Of a stretch of 17,975 nt of DNA, positions 1 to 7,439 are shown piece after piece. Location of the stretch: NCBI GenBank assembly GCA_013349485.1, contig DUZM01000026.1, positions 1 to 17,975 on the forward strand. The letters are read 5' to 3'. Origin of the DNA: Candidatus Hydrogenedentota bacterium (lineage in GTDB: Bacteria; Hydrogenedentota; Hydrogenedentia; Hydrogenedentales; SLHB01). The notes under the pieces were generated by a model. The model worked only from the letters and a program-made list of their open reading frames with translations. It had not been told where the DNA came from and ran no database searches. The translations under genes were made by a program, and so were the position numbers. Within the stretch, counting starts at the first letter, position 1. Every line of letters begins with the position of its first letter.

Positions 1-156
1 TGCCTGTATTTCAGCGTAATCACGATGACAACAACAGGTTATGGCGAACTTGTCCCTACGCAGGACACCCGGGCCGTCGCCGCGGTCGAGGCCTTTTCGG
101 GGGCATTTCTTATGGCAGTGCTGGTGCTTGTCTTCGGCCGGAAAATGATGCGGTGA
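1..156 (+). CDS. Two-TM potassium channel, C-terminal fragment
   Basis: This is the last 51 codons of a gene that begins left of the window, read in frame 1 and ending at TGA 154-156. It encodes the pore helix, selectivity filter and last membrane helix of an Ion_trans_2 family potassium channel. The filter is seen directly as TMTTTGYGELVP (residues 8-19 of the fragment). TTTGYGE is the signature that coordinates dehydrated potassium ions. A hydrophobic helix (AFLMAVLVLVF) follows, and the protein ends at the short basic tail GRKMMR, so there is no C-terminal RCK/TrkA-N gating domain. Any voltage sensor or N-terminal domain lies outside the window. The family call is secure from the filter; the gating mode cannot be judged. 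Confidence 0.9.
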   Translation, partial: CLYFSVITMTTTGYGELVPTQDTRAVAAVEAFSGAFLMAVLVLVFGRKMMR

Positions 157-169
157 CGTGAATCAAGGA

Positions 170-236
170 CCTGTTACCCGGAACAGGCAGCCTGGCGAGC
201 CGATCGGCTCTCAACTCCTTGCAAAATAATGAGTTG
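170..236. other. Cluster of three inverted repeats after the channel gene
   Basis: Three inverted repeats lie back to back just downstream of the channel stop codon: CCTGTT/AACAGG (170-175 and 182-187, 6-base loop), a perfect 14-base palindrome GAGCCGATCGGCTC (197-210), and CAACTC/GAGTTG (212-217 and 231-236). No long T run follows any of them, so they do not make a textbook intrinsic terminator. They may form a transcript end or processing site for the channel mRNA, or a protein-binding site. Function is not established. Confidence 0.3.
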
Positions 237-308
237 CACTTCTGCACCTGCTGAAAGCGGATAGCCGAGGACCGGGCGCGGGTTTCTGGCGTAACCTTCT
301 GGGCGCCC

Positions 309-336
309 TAAAGTTTGGCGGAGCAGCCGCCGATAA
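309..336 (+). promoter_or_regulatory. Sigma-28 (FliA/SigD) type promoter candidate
   Basis: TAAAGTTT (309-316), then 12 bases, then GCCGATAA (329-336). Both elements match the enterobacterial FliA consensus exactly; the spacer is one base longer than the usual 11. Transcription would start near 343-345, giving a leader of about 50 bases before the ATG at 393, which has a strong AGGAGG ribosome-binding site at 381-386. The gene it would drive is a YjfB-family putative motility protein, and B. subtilis yjfB belongs to the SigD regulon as I recall, so promoter and gene agree. Confidence 0.7.
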
Positions 337-392
337 ATAAGATAAGTAGGGGCGATTAATTAGGAGATCCCGACGTTGAAAGGAGGCCGACG

Positions 393-584
393 ATGGCTGG
401 TTTATCGGCAGTAGGCGGCGTCGGGGCCGGTCTGAGTCAGGCTCGATTCCAGGCCGAATACCAGGTGCGCGTGTTGAAGGAACAGCAGGCCGTGGTAGAC
501 GACCTGGGAAGCGCGGCATTGAAGCTCATCAAAATGGCTCTGTCGTCCGAGCCAATGCAGCACGACCTCGACGTTATAGCCTAG
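393..584 (+). CDS. YjfB-family putative motility protein
   Basis: A 63-residue protein. It has a Gly/Ala/Val-rich start (MAGLSAVGGVGAGLSQARF), a helix containing AEYQVRVLKEQQAVVDDLG, and an amphipathic tail SAALKLIKMAL. The Q-rich VxVLKxQQ core and short length fit the YjfB-type putative motility protein family (Pfam PF14070). That family is found beside or co-regulated with flagellar genes but has no defined biochemical role. There is no signal peptide or membrane segment, so it is probably cytoplasmic. The start is fixed by AGGAGG at 381-386, six bases before ATG. It appears monocistronic, flanked by a sigma-28-like promoter (309-336) and a hairpin (608-641). The family call is moderately confident because the protein is small. 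Confidence 0.75.
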   Translation: MAGLSAVGGVGAGLSQARFQAEYQVRVLKEQQAVVDDLGSAALKLIKMALSSEPMQHDLDVIA

Positions 585-607
585 GACTCAGATAAAAGCT
601 CCTAATA

Positions 608-641
608 GGGGGAGACGACGCATGGATGCGGCGTCTCCCCC
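608..641 (+). terminator. Strong hairpin, likely terminator of the YjfB-like gene
   Basis: GGGGGAGACG (608-617) pairs perfectly with CGTCTCCCCC (632-641). After one A-G mismatch the stem continues with CGCA/TGCG around a TGGA loop, giving 14 paired bases. It starts 24 bases after the stop codon. Only a weak T-rich stretch (CTCTTT, 644-649) follows, so termination efficiency is uncertain, but position and stability favour a transcript end. Confidence 0.6.
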
Positions 642-733
642 GGCTCTTTCGCCAGTACCCTTCCCCGTGATCCGTGTTTCTTGTTGCGAGAGAGTCTGGC
701 ATCCGGTACGCCAATCCCCTTGGGAATCTTGCA

Positions 734-762
734 TTGACAAGGCCTGCGGGGATTGATAGGCT
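734..762 (+). promoter_or_regulatory. Sigma-70 type promoter candidate for the propeller gene
   Basis: A perfect -35 box TTGACA (734-739), a 17-base spacer and a -10 box TAGGCT (757-762, keeping the conserved first, second and last bases of TATAAT). Transcription would start around 769, about 43 bases before the ATG at 812. The -10 matches only 3 of 6, so this is a prediction. Confidence 0.45.
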
Positions 763-811
763 GATCGGGCGAGTCAAGAGGGCGCTGCAGCAAGAGAGGG
801 GGATCCGAACA

Positions 812-1684
812 ATGCGGATGCAAGTAGTGGTAGTGCTAGTCCTGGTCGCATTGGCCGTCGTTTCGGTGCCAGCCCAGGAGCCGGCGAAACAGATGACGTT
901 TGCGGACAAACGCGATCGCGATCCGATGGTTTCGCCGGACGGCAAACATCTGGCCTTCGCGAGCAACCGCGCCGGCAATTTCGATATCTACCTGCTCAGT
1001 TTCGGCGAGGCCGGCGTGCGGCAGCTGACCCAGAGCGAAAAGGACGATCGGTTTCCTGCCTGGTCGCGGGACGGTAAGAACCTACTGTTTACTTCAAAAC
1101 GGACGGGAAAAGGCGACATCTATGAGATGCCCGTGGACGGCGGTTCAGGCTATTTGCAGCTGACGAGCCATCCGGGCATGGACTCGCATCCCTCGTACAC
1201 GCGGTCAGGCAACGGCCTGCTTTTTACGACGTCGCCGAAGCGGACGCTCAAGATCCGAACGCAGAGTACAGTAGTCATCGCCGAAGACAAGATGCGTGCC
1301 AACAACGTGCGTGTTCTGGCCGACGGCGACGATGCGTGCTTCTCGCCGGACGGCAATAGCGTCGTGTTCGTGTCCAACCGCACCAAGAACAACGACATTT
1401 GGCTGATGAGCGCGGACGGCGGATTGCAGACCCAACTGACCACCGATGAAAAAGACGACGAGAATCCGCGTTTCTCGCCTAATGGCAAACGTATCGTTTT
1501 TGCGTCGAAACGCACTGGCAACTTCGACATATGGGTCATGAACGTCGATGGAAGCGACAAACGCCAGTTGACGACCAGCGAGGCCGATGAGACCCAACCG
1601 TGCTGGAGTTCGGGCGACTACATCTATTTCACCCGCGATGTCGGTGATTTCGGATCAAACATCTTCCGCATACCGGCCCCGTAA
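812..1684 (+). CDS. Secreted TolB-like (PD40) beta-propeller protein
   Basis: A 290-residue exported protein. Residues 1-21 form a signal peptide (MRMQ, a long V/L/A-rich core, then VPA before QEP). The rest is a series of PD40/WD40-like blades, each with an SPDGKxLAFxSNR turn followed by a DIYxM strand and a QLT strand: around residues 32-60, 75-105, 170-200 and 212-240, with degenerate blades between and at the C-terminus. This matches the propeller of TolB and related periplasmic proteins, but the TolB N-terminal domain is missing, so it is not TolB itself. Such propellers usually mediate protein or ligand binding. An in-frame extension back to 674 exists, but ATG 812 has a purine-rich site (GAGAGGGGGA, 794-803) and starts exactly at the signal peptide. 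No operon partner is obvious. Confidence 0.85.
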   Translation: MRMQVVVVLVLVALAVVSVPAQEPAKQMTFADKRDRDPMVSPDGKHLAFASNRAGNFDIYLLSFGEAGVRQLTQSEKDDRFPAWSRDGKNLLFTSKRTGKGDIYEMPVDGGSGYLQLTSHPGMDSHPSYTRSGNGLLFTTSPKRTLKIRTQSTVVIAEDKMRANNVRVLADGDDACFSPDGNSVVFVSNRTKNNDIWLMSADGGLQTQLTTDEKDDENPRFSPNGKRIVFASKRTGNFDIWVMNVDGSDKRQLTTSEADETQPCWSSGDYIYFTRDVGDFGSNIFRIPAP

Positions 1685-1927
1685 GACTGCCACGTCGCTG
1701 CCGACACACGAGGCCAAGGCCAGGAATCAAGTAATTCTGGCATTTCGGACGGCTCGGGGAACGGGGCATGACGCCTGGGCAGAACTGCAGGGGTCTGCTG
1801 CCCGTTGGCAGCGACAGTTCCTTGCAGGCAGAATATTCCTATCTTGTGTGATACGCGGCCGCGGCAGAAGGATTCGGAACGGGATGGGGGCCGGTCGCAA
1901 ATCGCTTCCGCAACATTCCCAAGTCCT

Positions 1928-1956
1928 TTGATATCAATAATTAACACCTCTAGAAC
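1928..1956 (+). promoter_or_regulatory. Palindrome overlapping a possible sigma-70 promoter
   Basis: TTGATATCAA (1928-1937) is a perfect 10-base palindrome centred about 100 bases upstream of the start expected from the sigma-54 candidate, a typical distance for an enhancer-binding-protein site. The same bases also give TTGATA (1928-1933), a 17-base spacer and TAGAAC (1951-1956), a passable sigma-70 promoter. The two readings are alternatives, and neither is proven. Confidence 0.35.
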
Positions 1957-2006
1957 AGTTGAACCAGGAGATGTTGAGACGGTCTCGGCTCTGGCACATA
2001 GGGCAC

Positions 2007-2022
2007 TGGCATGTCCCTTGCA
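2007..2022 (+). promoter_or_regulatory. Sigma-54 (RpoN) type promoter candidate
   Basis: TGGCATG (2007-2013), four bases, then TTGCA (2018-2022). This differs from the RpoN consensus TGGCACG-N4-TTGCA at one position. The invariant GG (2008-2009) and GC (2020-2021) are separated by the required 10 bases. Transcription would start near 2033, about 50 bases before the GTG start of the giant lipoprotein gene at 2085. Confidence 0.6.
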
Positions 2023-2084
2023 TCCTCAGGTGCAGATACTCGTAAGCATGGCATTGTCTAGCAGGGCTCTGCGGGAGGCAGTCT

Positions 2085-5000
2085 GTGAAGGTTTCCCGAG
2101 CGCTATTGGCCGTTCTGATCTCGCTGCAGGTGATTCTTGCCGTCTCGGGGTGTCGTCGCTCTAGAACACCTACGCCGCGACACCGCCTTTTGATAGCCCT
2201 CTATCCCGAGAATGGAGGGCGTACAGATCCCCCAAGTGGGGAATGGGCGTATGACGCAGGAACCGAGGTCGTTGTGACGGCCACGCCGGCCCAAGGATTC
2301 GAGTTCGACAGATGGACGCTTGACGGGAATGATTTCGGTGAGACACGCGCCGCCGCCGTTACCATCGATGCCGATCGGACGCTGACCGCCCTGTTTTGTT
2401 CCGCCGTTCCGGACTATACACTGAGCGTTTCTGTAGTGCCGGCCGGCGGAGGCGAGACTACCCCGCCGGAGGGCAGCTATGCCTATCGTGCCGGCATCAA
2501 GGTTTTTGTGGGGGCCACCGCTAGCCCGGGACACAGGTTCGTAAAATGGGACATCGATGGCGTCGAGGTTAGTACAGAGGCAACCGTTTCGGTGACCATG
2601 GATAGCGACGTGGCGCTGACTGCGGTGTTCGAGGCTATTGCGAAGGAGTACTCCCTCGATATTTCCGTCGAGCCTCCGGGGGCGGGCCAAACGACTCCGG
2701 CGCCGGGCCGCCACGCGTACGGCGAAGGGACGACGGTGGCCATCTCAGCAACGGCGGGACCCGCACACGCGTTTTCCAAATGGCTTCGTGATGGTGTTGA
2801 TTTCAGCACATCGCCATCGGGCTCGGTTACCGTCGACGAAGACACGCATCTCACTGCCCTGTTCCGTCCGCTCGCAACGTCCCACTATACGCTGACCTTG
2901 GAGGTAGTCCCCGCTGGAGCGGGGGAAACGATTCCTCCGGCAGGATCCTACACTTACGAGGCCGGGACAACTGTTGGGGTCAGGGCCGTGGCTTTCGACA
3001 CCTACGAGTTTGTGCGCTGGAACGTTGCCGATGCCGAGTACAGCACTGATGCGGAAACGTCTGTGACGCTTGATGCCGACACCCACCTCACGGCCGTGTT
3101 CGAGCCGATCGCCGAGGATGCGCTCGTTTTGACCATTGATGTGGAGCCGGAAACGGGCGGGACCACCTTGCCGCCTCCTGGTGCGCATGCCTATGCCGCG
3201 GGGACGGTTGTTCTACTCACGGCGGAGTCATCGGATGGTTACGCGTTTACGAAATGGCGCGTTGACGGCAGCGAATACAGCAGGGAATCGCAGACCTCCT
3301 TCAGCATACTCGATGACACGTACGTGACGGCAGTCTTCGAGTCGATTGTACAGCACTACACACTTACCGTAGACGTCAATCCTCCGCAAGGCGGAACGAC
3401 CTCGCCGCCAGTAGGCTCCCATGTCTATCCAGAGGGGACAACCGTGGTGCTCAGTGCGTCGGCGGCAACCGGTTTTGAGTTTGTCGGGTGGAAACGTAAC
3501 GGGGGAGACTTCAGTTCCCAGAGCGACATTTCCGTAACGATCGATTCGGACACGTATCTTACGGCGGTGTTCGAGAGCCGGGCGACGTGTACCTTACGAA
3601 TGGCGGTGTTCCCTGCAAATGCCGGCACGACGGATCCCCCCGTGGGCGAGCACGTGTACAACGCAGGCGCCGAGATGGCGATCTCGGCTGTTGCCGCTTT
3701 TGGACATGAATTCGTGAAATGGACACTTGACGGCGCCGATTTCAGTGCCGATGCATCGAGTATGGTGACGATTGACGCCGATATGACTTTGATGGCGGAG
3801 TTTGCACTAAGAGACGACGCGGGGCCCATTGCCGTCAGCTTCCCCGATGCGAACCTGGAAGCCGCCATCCGGAAAGCGACGCGGCTGCCCACGGGGGATA
3901 TTTGTACGACCGACCTCGAGAAACTGGAGGAGCTCTACGCCAACTACTCGTTAATAGGCGATCTTACGGGTTTGGAATACTGTGTGAATCTGCACACACT
4001 CTACTTGGCCGGCAACGCCGTAGTAGACTTGACGTCCTTGAAGAACACGGTTCCGCTGACCACACTTCACCTGTCGCACAACGAGATCCGTGACACGGCC
4101 CCGTTGAAGGGCTTGGTCAATCTGACCTGGCTCGGCCTTTCCTACAACGAACTCGTTGACATCGCCCCCCTGGGGAATCTGAGAGGATTGGAGACACTCG
4201 CGCTGTCTGGCAATCACATTGAAGCAATGACGGCATTGAGCGAAGTGACAGCGCTGCGGAAGCTCTACCTTTCCGGAAACGGAATCCATGACGTGTCCGC
4301 GCTGCAACCCTTGACGGAGTTATCCAGACTGTACTTGGACCACACGCAAGTCCGGGAGATTGATGCGCTCGTCGAGAACGCGGGGATCCACCAAGATGAT
4401 TATGTTGACCTGAGGGGCAGCCCCCTTGGACCGAACGCCTTGTGTGCGGCCATTCCGGTCTTGGAAGATCGTGGGGTCAGCGTGGCATACGACGGGGCGT
4501 GTGGGCTCGAATACGTTTGGCGCCATGCCCCGCATACAGACCATTATTATACCGTGACGACGCCGGGCACTTGGCAGGAGGTCCAGGCAGAGGCCTTGAC
4601 ATTGGGCGGATATCTCGTTGCGGTGAACGACGCCGAGGAGAACGCCTGGTTGCTAGCGACCTTTGGGGAGGGTGAGCGTTACTGGATAGGGTTATCCGAC
4701 ATTGCCGAGGAGGGGCGCTGGGAATGGGGCAACGGCGATGACGTCATATACACGAACTGGGCGCAAGGCGAACCCGATGCTTCCGATCCCGCCACGAACG
4801 TGGCGGTGCTAAACGTGGATGCCGGCGGGTACTGGGAAAGTGCGTCGGAAGACGGCGTTGGCATCGGGCTCATTGAACGGGCCGGCTATCACGAAGGGCC
4901 GTCGTCGGCCTTCTCGGCGAGTGTGACTTCGGGCATTGCCCCGCTGATAGTCCACTTCGAAGACCAGTCTGTCCCGGGAGGAGACCCCATAACTGGCTGG

Positions 5001-7439
5001 ACCTGGGATTTCGGAGATCCGGACAGCGGCGCGAGCAATGTCAGCACGGATCGAAACGTGCGGCACGTATTCAACGCGGCGGGAACGTATACCGTGACGT
5101 TGACAGTAACGACGTCCTACGGCGTCGATACGTCAGCACGCGAAATCATTGTGGCCGGGGGCGATGAAGTCGCCTTGGATGATGGCGTGGTTTTCGTCGA
5201 CGATCACCCAAGTCTGTTTGTCGATTCCCTTTTCAGATATTCCATCCAATTCACGTATACGGGCAACGGCCACGTAGACATACACCCCGGCGACGTCCTC
5301 GTGGGCACACAGGAAGGAGGCTACCTGCGCCGGGTCCTATCTGTTACACAGAATGGACAACTCGTTGTCGTAACCACGGAACCGGCGTCCCTTGTCGAGG
5401 TCTTGAAGGAGGCGCACCTCAGTCATACGATCCGGTTCTCCGGAGACGACTTCGCCGGGGCCGCAAAGGAGCAGGGCACTGCCGTGAGCCTTGACGGTGT
5501 GTTGCTCGGTTCTGAAGACAGTTTCCTGGTGGCGTTGTCAGGTGCGATCGATTTTGCGCCCGAGGTGGAACTCGAAGCGCAAATAAGCCACAGCAGCCTC
5601 GAATACTTCAGGGCCGCGGCCGTGGGGCCGTTTGCTCTGGACGTTGATATGGTCGTGTCAAGCGCGGCCGGGGCACTCGCGTCTGAGGAAACGGTTCTGC
5701 TTACGACGCAGAAAACGTTTGAGTTCATGGCCGGGCCGATCCCCGTCATGGGAACGGCAGATTTGTCTTACGAGGTACACGTGGCTGGCGAAATCGATGG
5801 CGAAACGCTCTTGAACGCCGGCTTTGATACGGTGAATTCGATAGCTTTTGGCGGCGAGTATGAATTTGAAGATTGGCGGGACATAGATGAAATTAGCCTC
5901 ACGTTCAACGGCCACGCAGTTGTCTGGGAACCGATAGCCGGCCTTGACGTCGCCGTATCGGTTATTCCAAAAATCGAGATCACCTTCTACGATCTTAATG
6001 GGCCATGGATGGCATTGACTGCGTTCACGGACATCCAGGAACAGGTGGAGGCATTCGGTGTCCAACGCGAGATCGCCGCCGGCCAAAGCACAAGCATCGA
6101 TATGGAGGTGGGCGCCATCGACAGTCTGGTTGCCGGCGCCTCCTGGGACGCGGAGGGGGCGCGCCAAATTATATACGCGTGGTCGAACGAGTTCCCGGCG
6201 CCGGACCTGTTTGTGGGCGCCGGTTCGGTTACGTTAACGCCAAGCGCCCCGTCGGTATCCGTAAGCGTAACCAACGTGGGCACAGGCATCCTTAGCTGGA
6301 CGGCCTTCTCCAACGATCCCGGCGTAAGCGTATTTCCGGACAGTGTTCTCGGCAATTCGGCGGAAGCCACTATCGAGGCAACGGACTTCAGTCAATCCTA
6401 TTCCGCCTTAGTGACCTTCACGAACACGGAGGACGACAGCGACTGGGAAGTCGTGAATGTAAACGTGGTGGGTGATATTGGACCTGACGAGGAGACGCCC
6501 GTGGCGATGGTGCGCGTGCCGGGGGGGTGGTTTGAGATGGGCCAGCGGGAAGATGAGTCCGGCACCATCCATGAATTGCCGAGGCATGATGTGTACCTTG
6601 ACTCGTATGATATAGGTAAGTATGAGGTGACGAACGCGGCGTACGCCCGTGTGCTGAATTGGGCGCTTGCCAACGGGTATTTGGAGAACTCTGCGGGTGA
6701 AGAGTACTCGGGGCTGGACGTCTTCGCCTTTGGCGAACGCCTTCTGCAGATCCTTACGTCCACGTGTCAGATCCGTTTTTCGGACGGTCAGTTCATCGTA
6801 GAAAGCCGCGATGGCGTGGACATGAGCGACCATCCCGTGGTTGACGTGAGTTGGTACGGGGCGGCGGCTTTCTGCAACTGGTTGAGTGAGATGAACGGAT
6901 TGACGCCGTGTTATAACCTTTCGGATTGGCATCGGATCTCCCCGTTGCCTGAAGGTTTCCGGTTGCCGACGGAGGCGGAGTGGGAACGGGCCGCCGCCTG
7001 GGGCACAAAGCACTGGATATACGGTTTCCAGAGCGACACGATCGATGGAGCGCGGTGCAACTACGATTCGGCTAATCCGCTGAGCTTGGGGACGGAACCC
7101 TTCACCACGGAAGTGGGCTATTTCAACGGCTCCAACGCGAATACGGTTGACAGTTCAAGTCCGGTGGGCTGTTACGATATGAGCGGCAATGCTTGGGAAT
7201 GGTGCCATGACTGGTACGGCGATTATACCGAGGAAACCCTGATAAATCCTGCCGGCCCCGATTCCGGCTCGAACCGGGTGGTCCGGGGCGGGAGTTGGTA
7301 CCACAGCGCCGACAACGCCCGAACGGCATTCCGGCCGCCTTACTCCCCCGCGACGACGTGCAGTGTCGTAGGCTTCCGGGTAGCCAGGTCTTTCCGGGAG
7401 CCTTCGGGTGATGCACCACCGGGGAAATCGGGCCTCTAA
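2085..7439 (+). CDS. Giant mosaic surface lipoprotein (InlB-type repeats, LRR, C-lectin, PKD, FGE-like)
   Basis: A 1784-residue lipoprotein. Its signal peptide ends in the lipobox VSGC, with Cys23 as the lipidated residue. Domains in order: seven InlB/Flg_new-type repeats of 77-79 residues (34-573); six 22-residue leucine-rich repeats (635-766) after a FPDANLEAAIRKA internalin-like cap; a C-type-lectin-like domain (about 812-931, with YWIGLSD and an EPD calcium-type motif); a PKD domain (940-1024, WTWDFGD); an unrecognised beta-rich region (1027-1370) opening with a GDVLVG/TTEPASL module; a BACON/ASH-like domain (1373-1465); and an FGE-sulfatase domain (1473-1767, with DVSWYGAAAFCNWLSE and YDMSGNAWEW). 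The positions of the catalytic FGE cysteines are occupied by other residues (GGSWYHSADNAR), so it is probably a binding rather than an oxidising module. The start is GTG, with GGGAGG at 2073-2078, six bases upstream. Adhesion or glycan binding at the cell surface is the likely role (inference). The 3' end overlaps the convergent gene by four bases. Confidence 0.9.
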   Translation: MKVSRALLAVLISLQVILAVSGCRRSRTPTPRHRLLIALYPENGGRTDPPSGEWAYDAGTEVVVTATPAQGFEFDRWTLDGNDFGETRAAAVTIDADRTLTALFCSAVPDYTLSVSVVPAGGGETTPPEGSYAYRAGIKVFVGATASPGHRFVKWDIDGVEVSTEATVSVTMDSDVALTAVFEAIAKEYSLDISVEPPGAGQTTPAPGRHAYGEGTTVAISATAGPAHAFSKWLRDGVDFSTSPSGSVTVDEDTHLTALFRPLATSHYTLTLEVVPAGAGETIPPAGSYTYEAGTTVGVRAVAFDTYEFVRWNVADAEYSTDAETSVTLDADTHLTAVFEPIAEDALVLTIDVEPETGGTTLPPPGAHAYAAGTVVLLTAESSDGYAFTKWRVDGSEYSRESQTSFSILDDTYVTAVFESIVQHYTLTVDVNPPQGGTTSPPVGSHVYPEGTTVVLSASAATGFEFVGWKRNGGDFSSQSDISVTIDSDTYLTAVFESRATCTLRMAVFPANAGTTDPPVGEHVYNAGAEMAISAVAAFGHEFVKWTLDGADFSADASSMVTIDADMTLMAEFALRDDAGPIAVSFPDANLEAAIRKATRLPTGDICTTDLEKLEELYANYSLIGDLTGLEYCVNLHTLYLAGNAVVDLTSLKNTVPLTTLHLSHNEIRDTAPLKGLVNLTWLGLSYNELVDIAPLGNLRGLETLALSGNHIEAMTALSEVTALRKLYLSGNGIHDVSALQPLTELSRLYLDHTQVREIDALVENAGIHQDDYVDLRGSPLGPNALCAAIPVLEDRGVSVAYDGACGLEYVWRHAPHTDHYYTVTTPGTWQEVQAEALTLGGYLVAVNDAEENAWLLATFGEGERYWIGLSDIAEEGRWEWGNGDDVIYTNWAQGEPDASDPATNVAVLNVDAGGYWESASEDGVGIGLIERAGYHEGPSSAFSASVTSGIAPLIVHFEDQSVPGGDPITGWTWDFGDPDSGASNVSTDRNVRHVFNAAGTYTVTLTVTTSYGVDTSAREIIVAGGDEVALDDGVVFVDDHPSLFVDSLFRYSIQFTYTGNGHVDIHPGDVLVGTQEGGYLRRVLSVTQNGQLVVVTTEPASLVEVLKEAHLSHTIRFSGDDFAGAAKEQGTAVSLDGVLLGSEDSFLVALSGAIDFAPEVELEAQISHSSLEYFRAAAVGPFALDVDMVVSSAAGALASEETVLLTTQKTFEFMAGPIPVMGTADLSYEVHVAGEIDGETLLNAGFDTVNSIAFGGEYEFEDWRDIDEISLTFNGHAVVWEPIAGLDVAVSVIPKIEITFYDLNGPWMALTAFTDIQEQVEAFGVQREIAAGQSTSIDMEVGAIDSLVAGASWDAEGARQIIYAWSNEFPAPDLFVGAGSVTLTPSAPSVSVSVTNVGTGILSWTAFSNDPGVSVFPDSVLGNSAEATIEATDFSQSYSALVTFTNTEDDSDWEVVNVNVVGDIGPDEETPVAMVRVPGGWFEMGQREDESGTIHELPRHDVYLDSYDIGKYEVTNAAYARVLNWALANGYLENSAGEEYSGLDVFAFGERLLQILTSTCQIRFSDGQFIVESRDGVDMSDHPVVDVSWYGAAAFCNWLSEMNGLTPCYNLSDWHRISPLPEGFRLPTEAEWERAAAWGTKHWIYGFQSDTIDGARCNYDSANPLSLGTEPFTTEVGYFNGSNANTVDSSSPVGCYDMSGNAWEWCHDWYGDYTEETLINPAGPDSGSNRVVRGGSWYHSADNARTAFRPPYSPATTCSVVGFRVARSFREPSGDAPPGKSGL
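2184..3803 (+). repeat. Seven tandem InlB B-type / Flg_new repeats in the lipoprotein
   Basis: Residues 34-573 of the lipoprotein. Units begin near residues 34, 110, 189, 268, 347, 425 and 502. Each has the pattern: beta strand, P-x-x-GG/AG-x-T-x-P-P, AY-x-AGT-x-V, GY/GHxFxxW, DGxDFS, SVTIDxDTxLTAVF. DNA identity between copies is only moderate, so the array is old rather than freshly amplified. Confidence 0.85.
3987..4382 (+). repeat. Six internalin-type leucine-rich repeats in the lipoprotein
   Basis: Residues 635-766 form six consecutive 22-residue units of the form NLxxLxLSxNxIxDxxxLxxL, starting at 635, 657, 679, 701, 723 and 745. The consensus and exact 22-residue period are those of bacterial internalin-like LRRs, which form curved protein-binding surfaces. 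Confidence 0.9.

Larger units (their letters stand above)
1685..2084. other. 400-base intergenic region with regulatory signals for the giant lipoprotein
   Basis: No convincing gene. Just after the propeller gene are a weak bulged hairpin CCAGGAAT/ATTCTGG (1720-1740) and a second one, GCTGCC/GGCAGC with a CGTT loop (1797-1812); neither has a T run. The right half carries a palindrome TTGATATCAA (1928-1937), a possible sigma-70 promoter overlapping it, and a sigma-54 promoter candidate (2007-2022). The short reading frames crossing this stretch show no recognisable protein features. Confidence 0.6.

Noticed and set aside
698..716. A second sigma-54-like site (TGGCATCCGGTACGCC) ahead of the propeller gene
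   Set aside because: The GG-N10-GC spacing is met, but the -12 region lacks TTGC, and a TTGACA-type promoter lies closer to the gene.
674..811. N-terminal extension of the propeller protein to 674
   Set aside because: The added 46 residues would bury the signal peptide that starts exactly at ATG 812, which also has the better ribosome-binding site.
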